Positions 46,035 through 56,130 of a stretch of DNA of 64,000 nucleotides are shown here, in pieces; positions within the stretch are counted from its first letter, which is position 1, and every line of letters starts with the position of its first letter. A program made the position numbers and the translations under genes. The notes below the pieces were generated by a model that saw only the letters and a list, made by a program, of their open reading frames with translations, had not been told where the DNA came from and did no database searches. Origin of the DNA: Xylocopa sonorina. Taxonomy: Eukaryota > Arthropoda > Insecta > Hymenoptera > Apidae. The stretch spans positions 13,506,001-13,570,000 of the forward strand of contig NC_135198.1 of the NCBI RefSeq assembly GCF_050948175.1, given 5' to 3'.

Positions 46035-46258
46035 ATGAATTTTAACGAAATCGCTTTATTATTTCCCGATATCGAGGCGAAAGTCCGCGGTTTATTAAAC
46101 GAAAACAATTACGATCGCCTGGTAGCCGGCGCGGTTCCGATTTTAACGAGCGATTCTTTGTACGCGGGCGAATTGAATTTGTTCGCGTCCGACCGCGAGG
46201 TTGCCTCCGAGGAAAACATCGAGAGCCACCCAACGCCCTTCGCCGGCCACTCTAATTA
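46035..46258 (+). other. Open frame, 74 aa, unrecognised
   Basis: An ATG frame on the plus strand beginning MNFNEIALLFPDIEAK. Its composition is balanced (acidic, hydrophobic and few Arg), unlike most frames here. The context before the ATG is CGTC, only partly Kozak-like. The in-frame stop upstream is at 45966-45968. No domain or signal peptide is recognised, and it is antisense to the candidate minus-strand 3' UTR. Chance is the likeliest explanation. Confidence 0.12.
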
Positions 46259-46884
46259 AATAATTGGAACGTTTCCCGCTCGTTTCCGTTCTTTTTACGT
46301 TTACCCGCCAGCCGGCCATAACCGTTCGCTTCGATGCTCGGGGTTTAATGGACGAAATTGATCGAAACGGTCCGTTCCGCGACGCAACCGCGACCTACAA
46401 CCGTCGCGACAACCCGAACGGCCTCGATCGCCCGTCGAAGGTGGACTCGATTTTCACGCGACGTCGTTCTCCGGCTCGACGGGGCGTGAAACGCTTTCGG
46501 ATAACGAGACTGAAAAAGGACGCCTTTTTTTCGGCTGGGAACGCGGCCACCGAGGACACCTAGCGATCATCCTTTTTAAAAGCTGCTCCTCCGGATCGTC
46601 CCGAAACGCCTCGCGGACGTTCGACGGAGACAGAGTTTCTTTTGACGCGTTGGCTTTTACGTAACGCGATAACGTCCGTAAAAGAGATTCCTGTGTGGAA
46701 TGTGTCGCGATCTAACGCGGTCTTACGAAAGACACGCGGCGGCGGAGCGAGAGTGAAAAAATCCTGGGGACCTTTAAACCAACTGAACAAATGGCGCGCG
46801 TCGCGCCCCGTCCCGACGACTCGCGGCTAGGTTTGCGGAAAAAATTATATAAAATTAACACTCGAGAAATTAAACAAATTTCAC

Positions 46885-46911
46885 CGCGGCGCGTACGCTT
46901 GACGCGCCGCG
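46885..46911. other. Perfect 10-bp GC-rich hairpin
   Basis: CGCGGCGCGT at 46885-46894 and ACGCGCCGCG at 46902-46911 pair perfectly around a seven-base loop. On the minus strand it is followed by an AT-rich run. If the terminal-exon model is right, it falls about 75 bases after the stop codon, in the 3' UTR. Confidence 0.75.
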
Positions 46912-47326
46912 CGAGCAAACATCGCGCCCGCTAAACGTCGTCGCTTCTTCTTAAAGGATCCGTTCGGCTCTCGTCGCGTCGCGTCCCCTAGCCATCGTCG
47001 CTCCTCGTCCTCGCGGCCCCTTGCTCGATCGACGTCGCCACGTCCTGCGAACAGAAAAATGGTATCGATTACGCAGCCACGTACGATCCACCTCTCGAAT
47101 ATAATCTCGAACTAAACGCTGCCAGATATCACCGGTTTTCTACGATAATTACCGTCACTCGGAACTCTCGAACGTGTTACCACCGCACTCTACGCGTTCC
47201 CCGCCGCCATTGACGTTTCGTCGAGAGCCAGATGCCAGAGCCCTCGAGTACGCGTACCAACGATATCTATTATAACGCGCAGTTTCGAGCGACAAAGTGA
47301 ATCGCGAGAGGAGTTGTTCGACGCTC

Positions 47327-47412
47327 GAAGAAGAAGGAGGAGAAGAAGAAGAAGAAGTGGAAGAAGAAGAAGAAGAAGAAGAAGAAGAAGAAGAAGAAGA
47401 CGACGAAGAAGA
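47327..47412. repeat. (GAA)n purine tract
   Basis: About 80 bases of GAA with GGA and GTG interruptions. Confidence 0.95.
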
Positions 47413-49147
47413 CCGACGTGTGTGGGCACGCGTGCTCGGATCGCAAAGGTCGAGAAGAGCAATATAGCAGGATTCGGCCACCGCTTCTGCTCCCCCTCCT
47501 CTCGAGTTCTCTTCCGTCCCGGGCCCTTTCTCCGTCTCTTTCTCCGATCCGTGGCGGTGGTTCGAATAAGTCAAGCCGCTTTTATTCTCGGTCTCTCGGA
47601 TATTCTTTATAGGCGGCGGTGGCATCCCTCGGACCGCAGCCCTCTCAGCTCTCACAGCCCTCCGTAGCCCTCCCGGCTCGCGCATACGTGTGCCGTACGT
47701 TACGGGACGCAAGCCGCGCAAACTACAAGAAGCGAACGGGCACGTTAGGCCCCCGTGTTCGGTCCCTTACTTATTGGACAGTTTACACGCCGTGCGTTTT
47801 CATGGCCCCTCTCTCGCGAACACGTACCTATCCGTAACGATATATCAACTCGGGGAGAGAGGAGGAGATCGCGATCCCGAACAAATTCGTCCCAGTAGAC
47901 CCGTAGACGATCGTCTCGAATTTTCGAAAATACGTTTTAGAGACGTTACGCTACGAGAGATTCCTTTTTCTCTTGGTTCGAGCCCACGTGGGTTGTGACG
48001 GGTCCCAGGTAGAGAAGGGCTGGGAGAGTAAGTCTCCCGTAGTAGCGGTTAATAATATGCGCGCGCGAAGTTTATGTCGCCGGTAGATTCATACGTCACG
48101 GCTTTATTGTGAGCCCTCGGCGAGGTCCGGGGGATCCTCGTGAGACGGCAACGCGTTTGCATAAAAATACCGCCGGGTGATCGAGTGTACTTTAGAAAAT
48201 TTCCGAGCTATAGATTGCTTACGCCGGGCTGGAGGAAACAATGCCCTCTCGCGGAAAGAACCTTCTTGTCGTCGACGTCGGGATCAACCGTTTTTCTTTA
48301 CATCGAGAAATATTCTTTTAATCGTGTCCGGCAAAGATGTCGAAAGATACGAGAAGGAAACGAGCGCAATCGGAAACGAATCGGAGCGAAGTCGCCTGGC
48401 GAAGGTTAGGAAACAGGACGAGAGAAGGAGAGAGAGAGGAGAGCAAAAGGTTCCACCCCGCGGTGAGATCCGGTCGAGCAGAGATGATTATCGGGGCATA
48501 TAGGAAATTGAAAGGGTGTCTAAGGAGGTGTCTAGCGAAGGCAGTCCGCGGGGGCGGTTTTCTCGGCAGGGTGGCACTCGACTTATGGGGTCTTAAGGGT
48601 ATTCGGACACCCACACGGAAAGATGCTGCTCGCCGATAGCCGTTGCCCACCTCGGATAATAGGTTCCACGGGTATTTCCGAGGCCCGCAGAAGCCACCTT
48701 CGTCCCTCTCGAACTGTCTTAGCCCGGTCGTCTCGATCCGATCCGCGCGCGCGCGCGCGCTTCCACCCTCCCGCCCTTCCATCAGGTGCTCGCGCGCGGA
48801 CACACGCACACACCTTATTCCACTCCTCCCGATCGCTATCTGCCAAATCACTATCAATCACTCGCCGATCCGGACACCGACCACAGCTCGATGAACCGAT
48901 CCTCGCCTAAGCCTTCCTTTTTCTCCACTCCCGATAAATAAATCGGACTCTGGCGACTTTAACGAGCAGCCGGCCAGCTCGAGAAGAAGCAGGCTTCCCC
49001 GATAACCGTTCAAATTTTGTTTGCTCGCGAACTCTCGTTAAAGATTCACCGTGAAATTTGGCAAGCTTCAGCCGCGGTCTGCTCGTGGATCATCGATCAT
49101 TTCGTTGATGGGCCCTGCCGCGCGGAAGCCCCCGGCCAACCACCACC

Positions 49148-49152
49148 TCTCC

Positions 49153-49185
<33 letters not shown>

Positions 49186-49187
49186 CC
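49148..49187. repeat. (CT)n microsatellite
   Basis: CT tract with short CCC and TTT interruptions. Confidence 0.95.
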
Positions 49188-49369
49188 TTTCGAGCTCGTC
49201 AAATCGCAATTAAACGGACGATTTAAAAGAAATTTTTCATCGGACAACGCCATCTTTCACGCACCGAGGACGCGCAATGGTCCGAGACCGAACCACCTTT
49301 GTTATCGTCACGCCAACCAGATACTATCTACACGCGTACGTACTACGCTCGCCGTTAGTCGGACAGCTG

Positions 49370-49415
<46 letters not shown>
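49370..49415. repeat. (CT)n microsatellite
   Basis: About 45 bases with one TCC interruption. Confidence 0.96.
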
Positions 49416-49418
<3 letters not shown>

Positions 49419-50102
49419 TAAATCGTTCGATCGTTTGACGTCTCGCTGAAAAACTGTTCTCTCTATTCCCTGGTAGCTACCGCTACCGATTCGAACCGAA
49501 TCCACACCTACGCTCGTGGTACGTACGCGACCCCGTCGGCTTTCCTACGGAATCCTTGTCGTTCCTTTTACCTGGGCGTGTTTAGCTCGAGGAAAGGTCT
49601 ACCGCTCGACGACGGAGGCTAGATGCCAATTCCACGCGTTTCTCTCGAAAACCGAGTTCGGTTACCAAACTGGGCATAAATTAATCGAAATGTCCCCGTT
49701 CGTTAAATCGGTATCCGTTGGTGTAACGGTTGCGCGATGCCTCTTCTTTCTCCACGACTGTCCGAGCAAGGTTAATCTTAACTGGTACATAGGTAGGCGT
49801 GCACGGGGGCTTGCGCAGGTACCGGTCTCGTCTCTCTTTCCATGTTCGACCGCTTTTCTCGCGCCACACGAAATCTATCGACGGCTATTCACGAGCTAAG
49901 GACGAGCGTACATGCCTGCGAGACGCTAAGCCAAGGTTCGCGGAGACTTGACGTAAATCCGCGATGCGAAAGTGATGCAACCGGCCGCAGCTGCTGCTGC
50001 TGCTGCTTTACCCAAAAGTATTCGCGTCTAAGGATGCCGCGCGTTACCGGTTCCACGGGACGAAGCCTTATCCGGCGGTGAATCGCGATCACCTTCGATC
50101 AC

Positions 50103-50124
50103 CATCGATCGATCGATCGATCGC
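50103..50124. repeat. (ATCG)n self-complementary array
   Basis: Five ATCG units. The tetramer is its own reverse complement in register, so it can form a cruciform. Confidence 0.9.
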
Positions 50125-50262
50125 GTCGCCGAACGACTGTCCTCGCTAATGACCGCGCGGATCGGCTCGAAAAAAACTTACCTCCCGGTTCGGGGATTCG
50201 CGATCGACGTACACGTCAGACAGTTGGAACGCGATGTCGCCGTTTAAGTAAAGTGTTTCGCA

Positions 50263-50263
<1 letters not shown>

Positions 50264-50308
<45 letters not shown>
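50264..50308. repeat. (CT)n microsatellite
   Basis: CT tract with CCC and TTT interruptions. Confidence 0.95.
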
Positions 50309-50763
50309 GTACGTCGAACAGTACCTCGCGACGTGGCTGCGCGAATTTGCAAAGGAAAGTTGACGCCGCGAGAAAGTTTCGAACGGTCTCGAAGGTCGAA
50401 CACCCGGGCACATTAACTACACCCCGAGCTGCCGTTTCGTTTCATTTCAGAGCGGCGTACGCGGTCCATCCCCTTGTCGAGAGCATGTGGGGGCCTTACA
50501 TCCCTCCACGCCGGCTGAAACTTCACCGCCGCGGCTATAAAACGATACTGTTCCCGTTACCGCGAGAGAAAGCATATTGCGGTTATCGTTGAATTAAGCC
50601 GACCAACGAGGAAGGGGTGCCCGAGGAGGGACTCCCATCGCGCGTCACCTTTTTCCACGTACGTACGCGCGCGTCTCGCGGTACTTTTCTCGCGAGACGA
50701 ACGTCGCGGGGACGAAGAAGAAAAAAAGAAAGAAAAAATGGGGAACGAAATATCGGCAGGCAG

Positions 50764-50803
50764 ATAGGTAGGAATATGGGTAGGTAGGTAGGTAGGTAGG
50801 TAG
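50764..50803. repeat. (GTAG)n array
   Basis: About seven GTAG units with AATATG interruption; the same tetramer as 1928-2052. Confidence 0.93.
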
Positions 50804-51133
50804 TTTGGTCGGTGGCGAGGTCCCTTCGCCGTTGGATTCGAGCTATTCGGGCAACTCCCCGAGGTTCCAGTACGGCGGGGTGTCTCGCGATTTATGCAAA
50901 ATGGTACGCAACTCCCTCGGGAGTTAACAGCAGCAACGGCGTTCGACCCTCGTGCTATCTAACGCGTGCCGAGGTTCGTGCCGCGGTAGAGGCCCCTAGG
51001 TGCCAACCGGAAAGGGGCCTCCGTATATACCTCGCGATACGCCTTCCATGCGTGCATCGATCCACGAACAATCTCGCACTCCGCCAGCTGCTCTCGAAGA
51101 CCCTCCTTTCTACTACTTTTCGATCGAATGGCT

Positions 51134-51197
51134 CGTCTTCGTCTTCGTCGTCGTCGTCGTCGTCGTCGTCGTGAGTCGTCGTCGTCGTGAGTCGTCG
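51134..51197. repeat. (GTC)n with GTGAGTC higher-order unit
   Basis: GTC units with two identical GTGAGTC interruptions, which suggests unequal duplication inside the array. Confidence 0.93.
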
Positions 51198-51673
51198 CCG
51201 CTGGGACTCGAGGAATTCGACGAGGCGTAATTCGGAATTCACGCGGCGTACACGCGCGCCGCGGCCGCCAAAGATTTCGTGCCGTTCGTCGAAGGGTGTC
51301 GGAATAAATAGGCACTTACGAGCCGGATGATCGAGGGACCGTGGATCGTTTAATTTAATTACTTGCCGGGGGTTAATAGCGGAGATAAAGGTTCGTGCTG
51401 GATATTATAGAGCGTGGCCGAACTGGCACGATCCCCGTCCCCGAACGATCCCTTCGCGTAATTTTTAGGCGACGCGCACTGCTCGCGGGCGGTCCTCGAC
51501 GGACGAATCGAGCAACAATTCGCGACAAGGGTGGATTTAATTTCATAAACCGCAACTGTTGCCCGCTATTCGGTTCGAGAGGGGCCACGCGAGCAACGGT
51601 TACGAGCTCGACCTCGTGTTCTTAATCGCGCGCACCACCGCGCTTCTTTCCCCCTCGATTTGCCGATTTCTAC

Positions 51674-51711
51674 GCGACGAGACGAGACGAGACGAGAGGA
51701 GACGAGACGAG
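51674..51711. repeat. (GACGA)n array
   Basis: Seven pentamers with one GAGGA variant, same family as 12528 and 21030. Confidence 0.94.
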
Positions 51712-52035
51712 GAAATTCGAAAGCGCGCTCGCTGTCTGCCGCCTCTTCGGTCGGTCGGTCGGTCGCGCGGTAATTTCGATGGGCCGGCCGTATTAACGAT
51801 ATTCCGACGATACGTCGGGTCGTCGGGACGTCTTAGTGGAGACAGAAGGCGGTGTACGGAGGGAGAGATGGTTCGAGCCGCGGATGTCTCCGGCATTGTA
51901 TGCAGATGAAGAAGGCAGGGCGACAATGACTCGGGACGTCGGGGCCGAGGACCCGTTCGTTTTCAACCGAAAGAAACTCATCCGGCAGGAAAGGGGGCCC
52001 TCCTTTGGCTCGTGCTTGCCACCATCGCGCGACCC

Positions 52036-52082
52036 TCCTCTCTCACTCTCTCTCTCTCTATCTCTCTCTCTCCCTCCCTCTT
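52036..52082. repeat. (CT)n interrupted tract
   Basis: The last CT-oriented tract in the window. Later long tracts are GA-oriented. Confidence 0.94.
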
Positions 52083-52325
52083 CCTTCCCAGACACACGCT
52101 CTCTTATGTACTACGCATCCATACATTAACATATCATCATCCGGTGTGGAAACCGAACCGATCGAGTCACCTCTCTTTCGCCCCCTTTGTCGTCGCGTGA
52201 CGAGCGACGCCCCCAGCGAGCACTCGCTCTTCCAACTTCTGACAATCGTTCGGGTGGGCGTCTCGAGCCTCGTTCCTGATTTTACACACAGTTTCACGGA
52301 CCGTAAGAGATAACTCTCGGCCCGG

Positions 52326-52359
52326 TCCGGTACGGTTCGGTTCGGCTCGGTTCGGTTCG
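52326..52359. repeat. (GGTTC)n array
   Basis: About five pentamers with one GGCTC variant. Confidence 0.9.
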
Positions 52360-52426
52360 CGGGCTAGCTTTATAGCGGAGCGTCTCTCTACCGACTAAAT
52401 GCTCGTCGAGAACCCGGTCGATACCG

Positions 52427-52458
<32 letters not shown>
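52427..52458. repeat. (CTA)n microsatellite
   Basis: About ten perfect CTA units. Confidence 0.95.
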
Positions 52459-52606
52459 GGACGAGGGGGGGTTGTTTGCCAGATACGCGCGTAGACGTAC
52501 GCGAAGCTGCCCCGAAAGGTAGAGGAGAGGACGCGGGAGCTACGAAGGGAGCCACCAAGAGATTGGTAAACCGGTCACGTAGTGCTCGCCGATGAATGGA
52601 GCCGGT

Positions 52607-52633
52607 GCGGCGCGGCGCGGCGCGGCGCGACGC
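52607..52633. repeat. (GGCGC)n array
   Basis: About five pentamers, all G and C. Confidence 0.9.
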
Positions 52634-53381
52634 GGATCGGAGCGGAGCGAGCCGAGGGCCAGGAACCGGGAATTGGCTACCGGGCATACCTCGACCACCT
52701 ACCCCACCGCCGCGTCAGGCTTCCCAACTGGCCCACGGCAACGTAAAATTACAAAGAGGTGCCCTCTCGAACCACCTCGCGCAAAATTGCCTATCGTGTA
52801 ACGCGCGATACACTCCGTTCGAGAAAGGGACCGCTGCTGCTGCTCCCGTCTGCTCGTTGTCGCGTAATCCGAAGCGTGCCTCCGATCTGCCATAAACTCA
52901 TTTCGTAACCCATCCCGCAGCGAGGGGTTACCACCGCGCAGAGAGCGTGTCCCCAAAGTTCCGCGCGCTCGCCTTGGTCCGATTTAACCGTCCAATTTCT
53001 TCGAGGCGAACCGAGCAAATTGAGCAACAGAAGCGGAAAGAGGGAGGGGGCGGGGGGTGTGTGACAGTTGGGTCGGGATTAAAAAATAAAAGCTCGTTAT
53101 AAATCAAACGGGTTGTCAACGAGCGCGGCTGGCGGCGGCGGTGGTGGCGACGACGGTGCCCCGGGAAGGTATCGCGCGCGAGCGAAATGGGGTGGACGGC
53201 CAGGCGAAAACCCTTTCGTTAATTGCGCATCGCAGATGCCGGCCGTTGCAGCCGCTGTTTACGAGCGCACCACTCTCCTCCTCGCTCTTTTCGCTCCATC
53301 CCTCGGTTGCGCCCGTTGAACGACCCCGTAAAAAAAAGAAAAGAGAAAAAAAAGGGGGAAAAGGAAACAACACCCCGAGCT

Positions 53382-53417
53382 CTTCTTCTTCTCCTTGTTC
53401 TTGTTCTTCTTCTTCTC
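53382..53417. repeat. (TTC)n microsatellite
   Basis: TTC units with GTTC variants. Confidence 0.9.
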
Positions 53418-53435
53418 TTTGCGAAGGGAAAAGTT

Positions 53436-53469
53436 CCGCGTCGCGTCGCGTCGCGTCGCGTCGCGTCGT
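53436..53469. repeat. (GCGTC)n array
   Basis: Six perfect pentamers. Confidence 0.95.
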
Positions 53470-53599
53470 ACAAGCTTCGCGGAGGACGGTTTCGCGCCGA
53501 TTACGAGGGTACATCGTAATCGCGACAGAAGGAGGGGCGCGAGGGCGTGCTGGAAATTTCTAACGAGCACCCGCGTTCAAGGTTCAAGTGAACGAACAA

Positions 53600-53791
53600 A
53601 AGAGAATTTACATAAAATAATGTATTTATTGTAATACCCCACTTCGCTACAGCGATTAACATTGATTTAACACAACTTATACCGTAATTCTATGTAATTA
53701 TGCAATTTCCACACACTGACACGATGCCTGGCTGCGACAGGACTCTGGAACGATCGCTCGCAGCAGGACGATACGAGACAAAATCTGTAAG
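53600..53791 (-). other. Candidate minus-strand terminal exon 2
   Basis: On the minus strand, an acceptor-like site (GTGATGTTGCAG, AG at 53792-53793) is followed by about 190 bases that become steadily more AT-rich and end in AATAAA at 53625-53630 with a GT-rich element after it. The first frame is open for 33 codons, starting LTDFVSYRPA, to a TAG. The other two frames run 30 and 40 codons, so phase is undetermined. It has the same orientation as the candidate at 47044 and could be an alternative last exon of the same gene, or the end of a noncoding RNA. The polypyrimidine tract is only moderate. Confidence 0.3.
53625..53630 (-). other. Poly(A) signal AATAAA
   Basis: Minus strand reads TACAATAAATACATTATTTTATG, then TTTTGTTCG about 25 bases on. 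It sits in a non-repetitive AT-rich island of about 120 bases in otherwise GC-rich DNA. Confidence 0.4.
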
Positions 53792-53852
53792 CTGCAACAT
53801 CACAAGCAAAACCGTCTTAATGTCGAATTCGGTTGACCGCGGAAAAACCGAG

Positions 53853-53874
53853 GTCGCGTCGCGTCGCGTCGCGT
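53853..53874. repeat. (GCGTC)n array
   Basis: Four perfect pentamers. Confidence 0.92.
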
Positions 53875-54038
53875 GATCGGTCGCTCCGGAACGAGCGAGC
53901 TAGCGAGCAAACGGGTTCCGGGTCGGGCAACTACGATACTGGAATCGCCTTCCGGGGGTCCCGAACACGGTCCCCGGTACCCGGGTATCTTTAACCGGAG
54001 ATCTCTTCTTCCCGGCGAAAGCGAACGGCTAAAGAGAT

Positions 54039-54067
54039 GGGGATGGGGGGCGGGGGTGGGGGACGGG
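54039..54067 (+). other. Strong G-quadruplex motif
   Basis: Five G runs of 4, 6, 5, 5 and 3 are separated by loops of 2, 1, 1 and 2 bases. It is the best G-quadruplex match in the window and allows several registers. Confidence 0.8.
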
Positions 54068-54410
54068 CGAGGAGGCCAGGGAAACGTTATTAATTGGCTA
54101 CACGATAAAACAGTGTTAGTCCCCATTCGCTGTCCTTCGCCGGACCCCCTCTGGCTTCTTCTCGAGATATGGGGCCACGCGACTCCGAGCCACGGATACC
54201 CACGCGCCCCGTCGGAGATCCCGCGAGGGACATCCCGCAGGAAAGAAATTCCACAAATCGGAAAAGTTATCTCCCGGTACCCGGTAGCTTCGTCGTAACG
54301 CGTTCACCTCTTACCCCCTGCATACTTGCGCTCCGCTCTCTACACCTACATACGTACTACGTACCACGGGTATGCGAGAAGAGTAGCGTGGAGAAGATAC
54401 CTCTACGGAT

Positions 54411-54437
54411 CGATGCGATGCGATGCGATGCGATGCG
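54411..54437. repeat. (GATGC)n array
   Basis: Five perfect pentamers. Confidence 0.93.
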
Positions 54438-54899
54438 ATGCCATGCTAATTAAGTGGTAGCTCGCGAGATAATTGAATTTCGCGCGGCATCCCGAGCTGG
54501 AGGAAAGAAAGGCGAGAATACAAAAGAGCGTCCACCCCCGACATCGGCCCCGGGTCCTCGTCTCCTTTCCTTCTCTGGTTCTCCGCGTGGTTGACGGGCG
54601 TTCATTTTTTGCTCGTTTCTCGGTTACAACGCAAATGCCTCGGACTCGCTCGCCCCTCTCCCTCGCTCCTTCTCGATATCCCCTTCGCCCAACGATCGGC
54701 GAGTCCTTTGCCTCGCTCGTTACACCGACCATCCGGTGTCGATGGGGTATATATATCGCGTGTGTTTCGCGTTTCATACCCCTATCGTTTCCTCTCCTCT
54801 TCTTCCCTTTCTTTTCCTTTTTTCTCTCTTTTTCTTTATTCCTCCTTCGCATCTTTTTCTTACGATCGCTGTGCGTGCATGTCGCGACCGTTGTTGCCA

Positions 54900-54987
54900 T
54901 TGCCGTTGTTGTCGTCGTCGTCGTCGTCGTCGTAGTCGTCGTAGTCGTCGTTGCTGTTGTTGTTGCTGTTGCCGTTGCCGTTGCCGT
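54900..54987. repeat. (GTC)n/(GTT)n/(GCC) compound array
   Basis: About 88 bases of GTC, GTA, GTT and GCC trinucleotides in one register. It creates a long Val/Ala run in a 201-codon open frame that I do not regard as a gene. Confidence 0.94.
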
Positions 54988-55169
54988 AGCTAGCGCTGGC
55001 GCTGGTACCGGCCGGTGGTGCTGTGTTGCGTCCCTCCCATGGACAAGGGAGCGAGCGTATGAGCGCTATAGGCCATAAGGGCTAACAAGGCGATTACTCA
55101 TGCCTCCCATAAGAAGAAGTTACAAGCGGGTTCGAAGGTTTATTGCGGCAAATGGCGAAATTTGTACCT

Positions 55170-55197
55170 TGCTAACGATCGGCCGTCTTTTTTGCAG
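55170..55197 (+). other. Textbook 3' splice site
   Basis: TGCTAAC at 55170-55176 is an excellent branch point. CTTTTTTGCAG follows, with AG at 55196-55197, 22 bases after the branch A. Frames after it stay open for 30, 44 and 67 codons. The 67-codon frame is Pro-rich and unrecognised. Strength is by eye; no matching donor is certain. Confidence 0.3.
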
Positions 55198-55939
55198 CCT
55201 CCCTGTCCTCTCCGCGTCCCCACCCCCCGTCCTCGCCCCTGTCCCCTATCCCTGTCCCGGACCCAGTGTACACGGGCACGTTCTAGCCGACTCGCGCCGG
55301 ATAATAATTATCAACGAATCGCAACCAGTTGATCCACGAGCTCGCGGCTATCGATCGAACGCTCCGCGAGAACCGAGCGTCCGATCGGTGTACACGTAGA
55401 GAGCTGCTGGTAGCGTTGCAGAGGGTAGATTCGAAACGAAAGGAGTTCTTACCTCGAATCCATGGACGACGAGGGCGGTCGACGCGTATCCGGATCGTCG
55501 GACGACGATGATTCCGTGCTTTGTGGAAGCGGACCCCGAAGACGGCAGCGTTGTTGGCTCTTCGATCGAGAGGGGATCCGCGGGACGAGCGACGATCGAC
55601 GATCCGTGGGCAGGAAACTGCAATTTGGTAAAGTAGGGTCTTAGGTTCGGATCGATGAGTCGTCGGTCCCGTTTCGTACGGCCCACACCCCTTTTCTCGA
55701 ACGGTCACCCTCGGCTTCGAACGGAGAACCGAACCGAGAACCGAACGGGCAGGCCCACGGCGTGGCGCGGCCGCTCCGCAGCGAGCTCTAATTAGATTTT
55801 AAGTGAGAAATTGAGCCTGCCGGCAATTTTAAGGAAGCCGAACGCGCCGCCTTGATTAATATCATTATCCGTGTTCGCTCGTTACATCGTTGGGCACCCT
55901 GGCCAACGATGGAATTCGCGGCGAGCCGCGCAGGATACT

Positions 55940-56003
55940 CGACTACGACGACGACGACTACGACGACGACGACTATAACGACGACGACGACGACGACGAC
56001 GAT
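55940..56003. repeat. (GAC)n/(TAC) microsatellite
   Basis: About twenty trinucleotides, mostly ACG, with TAC and TAT variants. Confidence 0.94.
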
Positions 56004-56118
56004 AATTTATTCGCCAACATCCGAGAGGATCTCAGGGTCGCGCGCAGCGATACTATTTTTCTCTCGAGATATCGTCGCTCGATAGACGTTTAACGCACCG
56101 CTAATGACGGCTGTTGCC

Positions 56119-56130
56119 GTGATTAATCAC
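56119..56130. promoter_or_regulatory. Perfect palindrome GTGATTAATCAC
   Basis: A 12-bp palindrome built from two GATTA cores back to back, with CTAATGACGG 18 bp before it and GAATTGAGCAAT after it. It resembles a cooperative homeodomain dimer site; the factor is unknown. Confidence 0.35.

Larger units (their letters stand above)
45485..47044 (-). other. Candidate minus-strand terminal exon
   Basis: On the minus strand, a strong 3' splice site (ATTTTTCTGTTCGCAG, AG at 47045-47046) opens a possible exon at 47044. In the first frame it reads DVATSIEQGAARTRSDDG and stops at TAG 46988-46990. The other two frames also stop, after about 31 and 53 codons, so the phase is not fixed. Downstream follow AT-rich segments, a 10-bp hairpin, ATT repeats, a proximal AATAAA at 45882-45887 and a distal AATAAA at 45503-45508. 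This is the layout of a last coding exon with a 1.2-1.6 kb 3' UTR. I cannot name the gene. Upstream exons would lie to the right. A noncoding RNA is the main alternative. Confidence 0.35.
47045..53590. other. Noncoding stretch, possible intron
   Basis: No gene recognised. If the minus-strand terminal-exon model holds, this would be intron of the same gene. A good plus-strand splice-acceptor-like site (AG 50449-50450) precedes a 46-codon frame with no recognisable domain. An AT patch TTTAATTTAATTAC lies near 51350. Confidence 0.5.
53792..55169. other. Noncoding stretch
   Basis: No gene recognised; it contains pentamer and trinucleotide arrays and the G-quadruplex listed separately. Confidence 0.6.

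Noticed and set aside
45430..46038. 202-codon frame with long Ile runs
   Set aside because: The Ile/Met/Val runs are the AAT/ATG/GTA microsatellite read in one frame, not a membrane protein.
46885..46911. Bacterial-type intrinsic terminator
   Set aside because: The shape fits, but composition and repeats point to an animal nuclear genome where such terminators do not operate.
47155..47721. 188-codon frame with poly-Ser
   Set aside because: Produced by the GAA array read on the minus strand.
50449..50592. Splice-acceptor-like site followed by a 46-codon frame
   Set aside because: The acceptor is good by eye, but CT-rich DNA makes such sites common, there is no poly(A) signal nearby and the peptide is unrecognised.
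54473..55078. 201-codon frame with long Val/Ala run
   Set aside because: Produced by the GTC/GTT array at 54900-54987.
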